Origin: Ophiostoma sp. CBS 140.51 | Taxonomy: Eukaryota; Ascomycota; Sordariomycetes; Ophiostomatales; Ophiostomataceae | Direction: 5' to 3' | Length of the DNA: 64,000 nucleotides | Assembly (NCBI GenBank): GCA_029298735.1 | Contig: JANSLP010000021.1 | Location: 1 to 64,000 of the forward strand | Shown here: piece after piece, positions 43,226 to 53,668 of the stretch | Position numbering within the stretch: the first letter of the stretch is position 1 | Layout: every line of letters begins with the position of its first letter | Notes under the pieces: generated by a model | The model's input: the letters and a program-made list of their open reading frames with translations, nothing else | The model's database searches: none | Told to the model about the DNA's origin: nothing | Program-made: the position numbers and the translations under genes

Positions 43226-45631
43226 CTAGTAGCTCCCCCAGTCCGTCCAGTCAATACTGGAAAGCGCCGAGTTGACCGTATTCACAGAGTTAACCGAGCT
43301 GACGGTGTTGACAGAGTTGAGGGCAAAGCCACCGTTTGCAAAGGCAGCATCCATGCCCGACATAGCCATGTTTGGGTAGACTGCATGCGTCGTCGTCGAC
43401 AAGTCCACAGGCATGGTAACACTTGGCTCGTTGCTTCCCTTGCTTAAATTAGCCTCTGTTGCCTCCTTTTCCGTCTCACGTTTTGCCTCTTGCAGCGCCA
43501 GGATTACTGCCGGGATTGGCTGCTGCTGAGGCACCGTCCGCGGCGTCCCGGCCATAGCCATGGACATGGCTTGCTCGCGTGTATGCCATGCCTCAAGTGT
43601 TAGGTCGGCCACGAGCAGGTGCTCTATCCGGTTGGCATCCGGAACAGCAAATTCCGGGTGGTTTCGGTGCAGTTCAAGAATGTGCGCCCATGCCGCCTGC
43701 ATGTCATCGTCCCACTCGGCGGCGGTGCGAGCAGTGCCCATAATCCGCAAGATGAAAATCGGGGCACCCCAGGGGAAGAAGAAGTGGACGTTCCATAAAA
43801 AACCACCGAGGGACGCCGTTGTGTGCAGTAGATTATCATAGGCCACATTGCGGGCGGCCATTTGCAAAATGCGGCGGTTTGTAGTGTGCTCGCCTGGACT
43901 AGCATGGGCGTGGGTGTGTGCCTGGCCACGCTGTTCCATGTGGCGGAACTTGCAGATGGACGAGCGGGCGACCGTAGTGGTCAACAGATGGAGAGGGACG
44001 AGGGGGTCGCAGAATCGGAGGAAGCGTTCCTCGAGAAGACGCTCAAGGGCACCGACGCTGCGCATTCGTGGGGCACGTGAGGCGTGCGTAGCCTGTGTAA
44101 CGTGTGTGTGCGACCGCTGTCCAGATGCAGCTCCCTCCTCCGGTACGGTGCTTGTCCGTGGATCGCGCTCTTGCAAGAACCGCACCGTCTCGTATTTTAA
44201 CAGACAAAACACCATGTCGGAAGCTCCGGCAACTTCAGGCAAGTCTGTTGTCCCTCGCTCAAAACTGGCATCGTTGATGTTCGACGGCAGCCGCGTGTCA
44301 CACGACCGAGGGAGAGTGCTCTCGGAACCCAAGACCTCAGAGAGGCGGCTGTCGAGTGAGACAATGTACCACCATAACCGGCGGCGCAGTTCTGTTTCGT
44401 ACAACGACAACCGAAGGGCTGCGCCGTCACGGTGCAAGCCCTGCAGCTGGGCCATGCGCATGGCGACGCCCATCATGACAAAGAGGGAGGTAGAGTCGGT
44501 GTTAGAGAACATACTTGTCTGTAAGCCGGTTAGAAGTCGTGATGACGGCGAAAATCACAGAAAGGCCTTTACGGAAAAGATGAAGGAAGAAAAAAAGAGC
44601 ACATTACTCACCATCAACAAGACATATGCCCTGAGCAGGTCCATGTCGGGTGCGCGTGGAAATGCGGCGTCATGCAAAGCAGCCTGCACGGCTTGTTGCA
44701 GGTCCGCCAAAAGCCCATCCCGAGGCTGGCCAACCTGCTGGCGGCACTCTGTGTCGGTCAGGGAAGCCACTGCGCAGGCGTAGACGGCCAGGCGGAGGGC
44801 ATGACTACTCTTGGGCGGGTTGTAGTCTTGGTACTCTGGAAAGAGGGCACGTTGGACAGTCGGTGCGTGGAGAACCATGGTCAGGGGATGGACGTTTTCC
44901 AAGAAAACTGCCCACAGGCGGAGGGCCGTATCGGTAGGAAGTCCAGACAGCCCGGATGACAGTCCACCCGGATGAGCCATTGGAAGAGGTCCAGACAACA
45001 AGTTCAAGTTTGCCAGAGAGTTGCCATCCTGCTTGTCCCGTCCCAGCGGCCTCTGTCTGTACTTTTGCCCGAGGCCGCCAATCAGGCCGTGCTCATAGTA
45101 CCGCATGCCACCGTGTTCGGCAAGCAATATACCCCGTCTTCGGGGAAAGAGGGCGACATCTTGTGACTCGTCTTGGTCCTGATCGCCTCGGTCATCCTGC
45201 TTGTCCTCATCAACTGTCACAGTGGACCCGTTGAACTCAGCAGGTGTGGCCGTCGACGTTGATGTTGCTGTTGTTGCCGTTGTCGTCGTCGCTTCCGATC
45301 CAGCCCGCATGCGCACATCCTCAATGTTGTCCAAGGATATTCCGGCGCCGCGCAAGATCGCTTCATATGGTCGAAGTCGTCGCAGCAGAGCCTCACTGTC
45401 AGATGATGTCTCGACAGGCTCCTGCTCCGGAAATGTCCTCTTCTTCCTTCGTGGCGGCGGCGGCGACGGCCGGTATCGACAGTGCAGTCCCGATTTGGTG
45501 CACGATAGGCACGGCTGCCGCTTGTCGCACTTAACCTTGCGTTCGCAGCAAATGACGCAGGCGTAGGGCTGGCGGGGCGACGGCGGCCGCGGGGGCGGGG
45601 GCGATGATGGCGAAGCAGTCGAATTGGCCAT
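43226..45631 (-). CDS. Zn2Cys6 transcription factor
   Basis: Two exons: 45631-44612 and 44518-43226, 93-nt intron, 770 residues. The N-terminal binuclear zinc cluster is perfect: Cys25-x2-Cys28-x6-Cys35-x5-Cys41-x2-Cys44-x6-Cys51, with basic KVKCDKRQPC. A Pro-rich RKKR linker follows. The middle region (about 230-520) matches the fungal transcription factor domain (LWAVFLENVHPLTMVLHAPT, AMRMAQLQGLHRDGA, LRRRLWWYIVSLDSRLSE). The end is rich in Asn/Ser/Val. It is a nuclear DNA-binding regulator with unknown targets. Its position among DUF7136, CFEM-like and BIM1-like genes makes it a candidate local regulator (inference). Confidence 0.92.
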
Positions 45632-46460
45632 GATATGATGTACGGCGTATGAGTATGGCGATCACATTGATCAAGGCAAGGGTGGCACGATTCTTTCAGT
45701 CATCCGAGAAACGAGAATACGACACTCCTTTCTGCCAAGAGCGAAGAGTTCGCGACAAACAATGCAGAGTTATTATCGGCGAGTTATCTGATGGCGGTCT
45801 TGGCGCTGGAATCTTGGCGTTGTTTCGCCCCCCTTATTTTTATCAATCTTTTCATGGTCGAGTTCCATTTCCGTGCGTCATCTGAAATTTCATCGACAGC
45901 CGTACTCTCATAATGAGATGTGTATCGAAGATTAAGTAAAGCTGTCTGCCACGGTTTAGAAATATTGAATTCAATTCACATATACCTTTTAATCTCTTCG
46001 TTAGAGACGAAAGAACTCTTCTTGGTCTGCTTTCACACTGTGTGGGTAATATCCTCAACTACCGACCCACCCCTGCTGCTAATGCCGAGTGCCGGAAATG
46101 GAACCTTTTGATGCAAACTACTACCCGTCAAGAACATGGTTGAAGACTAGAAATAAACAGCGGCCTTCTATGAAGTTGAGAGTTAGACTCCCATAGGGAT
46201 CAACCTCTGACGTAGCCAACTATTTCTTACTATTATTTATTTGTATCCACTGTTCATCGACCAACGGTCTTTCCCCTCCTTGACGGCTTTGATCTACTAA
46301 TATATAGACTACCTAAGATACTGCAAAAGCCGACCTCATTGTGCAAGACTCCTAGGCTCTAATAGAATCAACAGAATCTAACAAGATGAGGACAAACAAC
46401 ATACATCTCATCAAAACTAGCTATCATCCCCTTCCCTTCCCTTCCACGCGTCTCAACTCT
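45632..46460. other. Intergenic, nothing recognised
   Basis: It includes the promoter of the Zn2Cys6 gene and the 3' flank of the CFEM-like gene. AT-rich after 46140. Confidence 0.5.
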
Positions 46461-47244
46461 TTACAGGACAAACATGGCCACGGCCACAAACGCTGTCAGG
46501 CCGCTGATGAAGGCAACCTCGCGCACAGCGCCTGAAGAAGCAGCAGCCGTCGTCGTCGAGCTCGCCGCGGTCGTCGTTGCTGCGTCCGTAGCGGCGGCCG
46601 TCTTGATCGCAGCCGTCGTCGTTGCAATGCCGGCTGTAGCGTCCGCCGCCGTCAGCGTCGAGAAATACTCGGCCGAGCTGTCCGTGTCGCAAATGTCGGC
46701 GCGGTAGTTGTAGAACACGGGCACTTCCGACGAGCAGTTCTGGTACAGGCAGACCTTGACGTCCGTGGCAAAGTTCTCGTTGTCGCAGTAGCAGGCAGTC
46801 TCGTTGTAGTTGGACGAGGAGCACTCAGCAGACGTGGCGGCAGCCGCTTGGCAAGAAAGAATACAATCACCGAGAACACCGCCGTTGTCGGCAATTGTCT
46901 CGTTTGTGTTGATCGTCGCGCCCGAGCCGGTGCTGCTGCCCGAGGACTCGCAGATGGAGGTGCGGTAATCATAAAAGTCGTCGACGTCGGTGTCGCAGTT
47001 GTTCTCGTACAGACAACCCTTGACGTCGGTGGGGAACTCGGTGTTGTCACAGTAGCAGGCTGTGGCGTTGTAGTTGGTACCGTCACACCCAGCTGTGGAC
47101 GCCACGGAGGCCTGGCAGTCAAGGATGCACTGCGAGAGTCTGTGGAGTGTTAGCGGTGCAACCGAGCAGCATGGCGGAGGATGACAGAGCTCACGCGTTG
47201 GCCGTGGCGGCCGTGGCCACGAGAAGAGCAACAATGGACTTCAT
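46461..47244 (-). CDS. GPI-type protein with two CFEM-like 8-Cys modules (A)
   Basis: Two exons: 47244-47195 and 47139-46461, 242 residues, 55-nt intron with CCGCTAAC branch. MKSIVALLVATAATANA is a signal peptide. Module 1 (CILDCQASVASTAGC to SIC) and module 2 (CILSCQAAAATSAEC to DIC) each carry eight cysteines with the CFEM-type order, including ATACYC or ETACYC and a CLY centre. The canonical CFEM Asp that binds heme iron (CxDxxCxC) is not present at that place. An Ala/Thr-rich stretch and a hydrophobic tail (FISGLTAFVAVAMFVL) indicate a GPI anchor. It is paralogous to 51114-52248. The role in heme uptake or adhesion is open. Confidence 0.82.
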
Positions 47245-48775
47245 TGTGATGATGCTGGGTGTAATGAACCGAGGAGAATGTTGGGGTGAGATGTGAGTGT
47301 TTGACTTGGAAGCTGGTGTTTGGATCTTATAAATTTAAAGCCAAAGGACGGGATTATATAAAAGAAATATATATTTTGTGGACATGATTCACCTGACTTC
47401 TTTACTCTTTAGCATCGTATCTCCATTTCTTGGTTTCCTTATTCCGACCAGCAGCCAGCCACCGATGAATTTTGCATATCAGGCGACGAACGATTTGTTT
47501 TCTTCCTATCCCGTTCTGGACGCTTGGTACAGTTGAAGCTGTAAATGAACCTAACATGGTGTGTCTTGTCATCGGCCGAAGGCCACGGAACGTCCGGCCG
47601 ATCTACGGCGAGTAAGGGTCTTTCTTATCAATCAGCTGCATCGACACTAAGCGAGCTCCATTGACTCCATGAGCTCCAGCAAAACCATCTGATAATCGGA
47701 TAATATGTGGGGAACGCCAAGCCACATGGCAGTGGGAGCCCATCGCCTACTGTGCTGTGTTCCGTTATGTTCGTGGGATGGGTATTTACTAGGGGCTGGA
47801 TATGCCGCACAGCGGAAAGTGGACAATATATTGTTGACTATTGGTAGTGCAAGAGTACGGCAGCAAGCGGGCAACTGGCGGAATGGACAAGCCAAAGTCG
47901 ATCGTCAAGAAATGCTAACCTAAAATCGAGACCTCTAGACGGTAGTTTAAACAGACTTTACTTTTCTGCTCTTACTTAAGTGGACTCCGTCTCGTGGCCG
48001 TCTGTCGACAAGTCTAGCGAGAATTTCTGAGCGAGGGCGTCATCTTGGCAAGGCAGTAATGGAGCTGGAATCGCCTTTTTTACAACACAACCGGCCACTT
48101 GGCCAAGACATCAAAGCGGCTTGGCAACACCAACTATAGCGAAGCGGATGTACGGTTTGGCGCAAAAGGTTCAACTTGTGATTGTATTGTATTTGTGTTC
48201 TATATGCAGTTAACTCGGTTATTCAACCTGCCACCGTCCAAACGTTCCGATCGGAGTGCCCAACAGGTGACATGTTGACAGTCCTTTTCGTTGTCAATAT
48301 TGTTTTAGCGATGGCTAGTTGGTGCCGAACACGCAACAACTTTTCTGAGGGTTTTTTTAATAGAAAGTGTGACTGTCTAATTTTCCTCTCGGATCCGGTG
48401 TTTGAGCCGGTCATATCCGTTAAGTTTCCGAACCACATCGAGTGATCATCAAGGACGATAACGTTTGAAAAGCACGAAGATCATCATCAACATCAACGAG
48501 TTTTGGACGAAATGTCAAAGAAGCCTTTCAATAATATTTTAATATGGATCTGAACTATTGCCACCAAGCTTAACTAAAAGTATACTGCAACATGCGATAA
48601 GTAATATGATGTGTAAACGCTGAAATGATGGAACTCAAAAGGTAGATTCGTTCATATTACAATAAGCATGTAACATGTTTGATTAAAAACCACTATCATA
48701 CGTGAAGATTCATATTATCGACATCTATCATTATACCCACGTAAACCCTCATCATAAAATTTTGTCTTTTCACCC
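47245..48775. other. 1.5 kb gap without a recognised gene
   Basis: AT-rich, with no coding-like frame. It contains the promoter of CFEM-like gene A and the 3' flank of the BIM1-like gene. Confidence 0.5.
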
Positions 48776-49683
48776 TCAGGAAAACTGTTTAAACCCCGCC
48801 GTGGACGGATCCCGCCGCAGCGCTTGCAGCCGCAGATGGTTCTCGGTGATCCGTGCCGCGCGCCGCACATTCCGCGATGTCCGGCACAAGAACGCAAGCG
48901 CAATGATCACAAAGAAGGCCACCACGCCAATCACAATGCCGGCAATGTCGCCTCCAGACAGCTTCTTCTTGGACGAGGTAGCCGCTGGCGTCGGCGCCAC
49001 GCCTGGGTTGGACGTCTTGACGCCGGTCTCGACAGAGTAGTTATAGCACGAGACGGTCTCGGTGAACTCGGAGAGCTGAACAAAGACAATATCAGCGCAG
49101 GAATAAAAGGTTCGGTACCGGCCGTTTTCATAGGCAGCATAAGACAGCTGGAGGGTGGCGGTCTGGCCCGAGAGCACGCTGGACAATGGGTCAGGCACGG
49201 CGTAGCATTCGTTGCCTGGATCGAGGACGGGGAAGTGGGAGTAATCAACAATGTTGACAAAGTCGCCGTTGACCGAAGGATCTAAGGAGGTAAGAATCAG
49301 CGTACGTCCCATTATTCTTGAAAATATATATTTTCATCGTCTTTTGTTTCCAGTAGAGACTCACCTGAATTGTATGATATTGCCATGTTGACTTTGAACG
49401 ACTCATCGTTGATTTGGAGAGCCACAGCACCGTTTGCTAGAAGTGTTAGCCTAGCGTTCCCTTTTTCAGTATTCATGCCTGCTCCTGTTGACTCACTCAG
49501 AGGGAACTTGGTCCGATCGCCTGCGCCGGATGCAGAGCCACATGGAATGCTCTGGTCGTTGGCGTTGGACCATGGCCGTGGTGTTGGCCAGGTAAAGTCA
49601 GCATGGCCAGCAGTCGATGTTGCGGCGTGGACAATGCCAGCAAATAGGGGCAAGGTCGCCACGAGATGTGTTGAGAAGATCAT
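48776..49683 (-). CDS. BIM1-like copper-domain membrane protein
   Basis: Three exons: 49683-49497, 49436-49365 and 49281-48776, 254 residues. Intron 1 has GTGAGT and a GGCTAAC branch; intron 2 has GTGAGT and a CTTAG acceptor. After the signal peptide (to about Ala20), HADFTWPTPRPW, SIPCGSASG, RTKFPL, VNIVDYSHFPV and TFYSCADIVFV match the LPMO-like copper acquisition factor BIM1/X325 domain. In that family an N-terminal His, a second His and an Asp bind copper. Here His27 lies in STAGHADF, a few residues past the predicted signal cleavage, so exposure of the His would need extra processing. A transmembrane helix (GIVIGVVAFFVIIALAFL) and a basic cytosolic tail of about 40 residues replace the usual GPI signal. 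Confidence 0.78.
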
Positions 49684-51113
49684 GTTGGCGATGAGGTATC
49701 AAAACGTCTGATTGTGATATGGACGTGTGAATCCTTTCGTGCACAATGACACAAGGGCCGGGCTTGGGATTAATATCTTTTAAAACGAGATGTAGAACTA
49801 AGGGACTGATTGTGAAAAATGGAACATCCAACCGCTACACTAACAACCAGCCTTTTCTGCAAAATTTTACAAAATATGACAAGTTCACATGATGGACTAT
49901 TGTCTTGGAAGATGGCGGGATGGCAGAACGGCGAGATAGTGGGACAATGATAGTGCCACGATATCGTAACAGGAGCATGGGTGGTGGATGGTGCTTGGTG
50001 GCTTGGAAAGGGAAAGCCGGATGCGCATCTTACCCAACCCAAACTTTGTCTGTCTTCCGACTTTTAGAGTTTGTCTTTTCCCGTTGTTGACTCCCTCTCT
50101 TCCTTGTCTTCCTTTTTTTTGGTTTTTTTTTTCTATTTTGCTCGGTCGTTTTCTTGTTGGTTCAAGCATGTCTCTCGCCTACTAGCTCCTTTTGACTTAC
50201 ACCAGTAGCTCATCGGCCGACCGGGTCGGACACAACGCTCAAAGTGGAGATCATCGGCCGAAGAGTTCACAGCTGTCCAGATGCTTCACACTCGATTTAC
50301 TGCCAGCAGGCCTAAAATCACCGGCCGGTCATGCAATAGCCAAGAACACCCAAGAACAGCCAAGGAGCTACAGAGGGAGTCGGAACCGACTTAAGTCAAT
50401 ATCCACTGGCTCGAAGAAGTCTGGAATCGTTCAGTTTTATCAATCTCATCTTATCACATCTAATCAATCTAATCAGTGGCGTTATTTTGTGAGCACGGAA
50501 GGCTTGTCTGTATATCCATACACTTTTGCATCCCTGCCATAGACCGTATCTTGGTATTGGCTCTCCTGATGAGGTGGCGACTTTTCACCGACGTCGGCGT
50601 ACGTGAGTTACTTGTTTTGTGCGAGGTTTCTGTCTTTTCGGTGGACAGACTGCCAAGCCGCGATGGGTCTGTAGCCATGCATGAATTTGCCGAGCGGCAA
50701 CAATATCGACAAGGGACCTTGCAGAAGTGTTGTAGTTTGCAGATGGCTGTTCCTTGAGTCCAGCCACAGTCGTCTCAAGGTATACTTGAACAATGTAATT
50801 CGATTTTGTTTTGTTTTGTCATTTCAATCCTTTCATCATTGTTTTCAGCTCTACTTTGTCGTCGTTGCAAGGCAAAAGCAAATCAGCGCCTTACGTATAC
50901 ACGCCCCCTTTTCGTGCATCCTGGATACCCTTCACGTTCCTATGACGTCTATATATTCTGTCTCTGATCCATCCATACTTCACATTTTTTATTTTCTCAT
51001 CTCATCACTCATCATCCGCATCGCATCCATCCATTCGCTTCTTATCTTTACTTCGTCGCAAACCCAGACACTCGCTTACAATCTTTTATACCCAATCTCA
51101 CCATCTTTTCAAA
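49684..51113. other. Divergent intergenic region, BIM1-like / CFEM-like B
   Basis: 1.4 kb with both promoters. 50100-50150 is T-rich. No gene seen. Confidence 0.5.
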
Positions 51114-52248
51114 ATGAAGTTCACTACTGTCGCTACTGCTTTTGGCGCCCTGGCTGTTGTCAACGCGTGAGTGGACGTCATCATCATTACCATCATTACT
51201 TTGCCTTGTGCCACGCGCCAAGTACTGACAAGATCCTATTCTCTAGCGACTGCATCTCGGACTGCTCGGCCACCGCTGCCTCGAGCCTTGGCTGCGACTC
51301 GTGAGTATTGCCACTTTTGGCTTCATTTATATTCAATACTAACATCGTATCCCCCAGTACCGATTTGTCTGGTTGCTACTGCACAGACGACTTTGCCACC
51401 GCCGTCAAGGGCTGCCTGTACTCCAAGTAGGTCCTTTATGTCTTTTCATTACGTTCTCGATAAAATATTAACAACCGACCTACAGCTCAGACTGCGGCAA
51501 GACCGAGGTCGCCTCTTTCTACACTGGCCAGACGGCCACCTGCGCTGATGTGAGCGCCAGTTCTGGCAGCTCGGCCACCACCTCGGCCGCCGGCTCCACT
51601 GCCTCCTCCTCCTCGTCGGCCTCGTGCAGTCTCGACTCGTGCCAGGCTGAGGCCGCTTCGTCGCTTGGCTGCGACGCCTCCGATCTCGCCGGCTGCTACT
51701 GCACCGATGGCTTCGCCAGTGCCGCCAAGGCCTGCCTCTACAGCGGCGGCTGCAACAGCGATGTGTCCACCCTGTACAACGACATCAACAGCGCCTGTGC
51801 CGATGTTACTGTTAGCACCAGCAGCTCGGCTGCGGCTGAGGAGCCTGCTGCTTCATCCGCTGTTGAGGCTGACTCCGGCTCTGGTTCCGGCTCCGAGACG
51901 ACCGCTGCCGCTGCCGTGTCGTCGGCTGCTGCCGTCGGCACTACCCTGTCTACTGCTGTCGTCGGCGGCGGCGCTGCTACCACGACCGCTGTAGCTGCAG
52001 ATACGACTACCGCTGTTGCTGGTTCGACTGCTGCTGCTAGCGGCGCTGGCTCTGCTAGCACTGCTGCTGTCTCGGCTGGTTCTGCTGCCGCTACTGCCTC
52101 TTCCTACTCCTCGGGCACCGGTGCCAGTGGTGCCAGCAACACCACGTCGAGCCCCTCGACGGTCGTCACCGCTGGTGCCAGCAGCAACGCTGCCAACATT
52201 GGCATTGCTGCTCTCGCTCTGGGTGCCATGTTCCTGGCTGCCTTCTAA
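51114..52248 (+). CDS. GPI-type protein with two CFEM-like 8-Cys modules (B)
   Basis: Four exons: 51114-51166, 51247-51300, 51358-51426 and 51486-52248, 312 residues. All introns are GT-AG and split the first module. MKFTTVATAFGALAVVNA is the signal peptide. Module 1 runs from CISDCSATAASSLGC and module 2 from CSLDSCQAEAASSLGC. Both contain the block LSGCYCTDDF or LAGCYCTDGF and a CLYS centre, eight Cys each. About 150 residues rich in Ala/Ser/Thr/Val follow, then a GPI-type tail (NIGIAALALGAMFLAAF). As in paralogue A the canonical heme-binding Asp is absent. Codon use in the repeat-rich half is strongly GCT/ACT, as in highly expressed wall proteins. Confidence 0.85.
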
Positions 52249-52624
52249 GTGTGTGAAGCAGACAAAATCATATGATTTGGCTCGCTGGTTATTCTAGGGG
52301 TCACTCTATTCTCCTTTTCTTTTCATATATCGAACCTCACCATCACCCTGTCACAGTTTGACTGAAATGGTGGAGGACTAGAAGCAGTGAACATCGTATG
52401 ATACTGCATGTATTACCTTCTCACTAAAAACACCCCTTACGGGGTATTTTTATGTACTACTTTAATTTTCTATTTTTTTTCAAATACTATTTGACTGCTT
52501 TTGTGGCTGGTTTCATCTTACATACAATTTGTTTTTTCAGTGGACTTCTGTTAAATGCTTGTATAAATTATCGTGTTAAAACTGAAATCAATTCAAAACA
52601 AAGTCATGATGAGAAACAAATACG
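52249..52624. other. Convergent 3' flanks
   Basis: AT-rich. ACCCCTTACGGGGT (52433-52446) is a small perfect hairpin followed by T runs. Nothing else. Confidence 0.5.
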
Positions 52625-53668
52625 TCAACCAGAAAATACCATATTCTCCTCCAGGACATGCATCAGCCGTGCGGCACGTGCAGAGAGTCCCTTGCACTCA
52701 TCCGTCGCCTCCGTCCATGTCTCAACCTTCTCAAATTTTCTCGCCCAGTACCTCCAACGTTCTAAGGAGCGCGGCTGGAAAGGAGTGGCATCGCCAATGT
52801 CGCCGACCGGACAAATGTGGGTGTCCTTGATGTCATCATCATAGATAATGAAGCTGAACATGGTCTGGCCGTGCCAGATGATCCACTGGGTAGCCGCCAT
52901 GATCTCATTGTTCCTCTCCAGGGTGGCAAGTCTGCCTTCTTCAGGTTTCTGAGACTCCCTCTCAAAGACATACCGCAACTGAACAAATGACCGGCCAGGC
53001 GTAGCACCAAAGGTGCCCATTGAGTAAAGTTTGGCTTGGAACGAGTTGATGTTAACCCAGTCATAGGGAAAGTCCTCGTCGAGGCCCGTCGCGTCTGCAA
53101 GCTCTTCCCTCAAGCGTTGGTATTTGTCGTATAATATCTCAGAAGACTGTAGAAACATAGGAAACGACGTTAGTAAAAGTATCAAATAGTATGAATCGCA
53201 ACGTAGAGTTCCAGCAAAACTTACGCCTTCGATCGGGTATTTGCTTTGAAATTTGGGCGACTTTCCCAGCCTTGATAGAAGCTGGGCAAACTTGAGCTGA
53301 GATGGGTGATGGTAGGGAATCTGTTCCGCGAGCTCCACGCACATCTCGCTGAAGCTGCTGATTTCGGCAGAAGCCGTTGCGTTCGCCGGGATCAGCGGGA
53401 GGATAGTGGCAATCACGTCGAGGTGCGAAAGCTTGGTGTCTGGCTGGAGAAAGTCACGGAGGATCGTGGCAATCTTGGCGTCCGTGTAGCCAGTTGCGCC
53501 TTTGTAGCTCTGGCGAGGGACTGAGCTGGTCTTTTCTTTCTTTCCCCATGGCGGTTTAAGCCAGGAGCCACGCTTCTGAATTTTGGTACCGTCTTCCACA
53601 GCGGTGCGATTATCTACCTCATCGCCGCAATTGTCAACAGAGTCTACTCTGAGATCAAGGGCAGCCAT
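52625..53668 (-). CDS. DUF3632 family protein
   Basis: Two exons: 53668-53225 and 53146-52625, 321 residues. The 78-nt intron (GTAAGT...ACTAAC...CTACAG) is a multiple of three and open, so the unspliced frame reads through; splicing yields IEGSSEILYDKYQRL. The first about 50 residues are basic and disordered. The remainder is helical, with TQWIIWHGQTMFSFI, the signature-like block of fungal DUF3632 proteins. No signal peptide. These proteins are widespread in Pezizomycotina accessory regions and have no known function. Confidence 0.8.
   Translation of the reverse strand: MAALDLRVDSVDNCGDEVDNRTAVEDGTKIQKRGSWLKPPWGKKEKTSSVPRQSYKGATGYTDAKIATILRDFLQPDTKLSHLDVIATILPLIPANATASAEISSFSEMCVELAEQIPYHHPSQLKFAQLLSRLGKSPKFQSKYPIEGVSFAGTLRCDSYYLILLLTSFPMFLQSSEILYDKYQRLREELADATGLDEDFPYDWVNINSFQAKLYSMGTFGATPGRSFVQLRYVFERESQKPEEGRLATLERNNEIMAATQWIIWHGQTMFSFIIYDDDIKDTHICPVGDIGDATPFQPRSLERWRYWARKFEKVETWTEATDECKGLSARAARLMHVLEENMVFSG

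Noticed and set aside
52433..52446. Hairpin followed by T run resembling a bacterial terminator
   Set aside because: The DNA is eukaryotic; intrinsic terminators do not apply.
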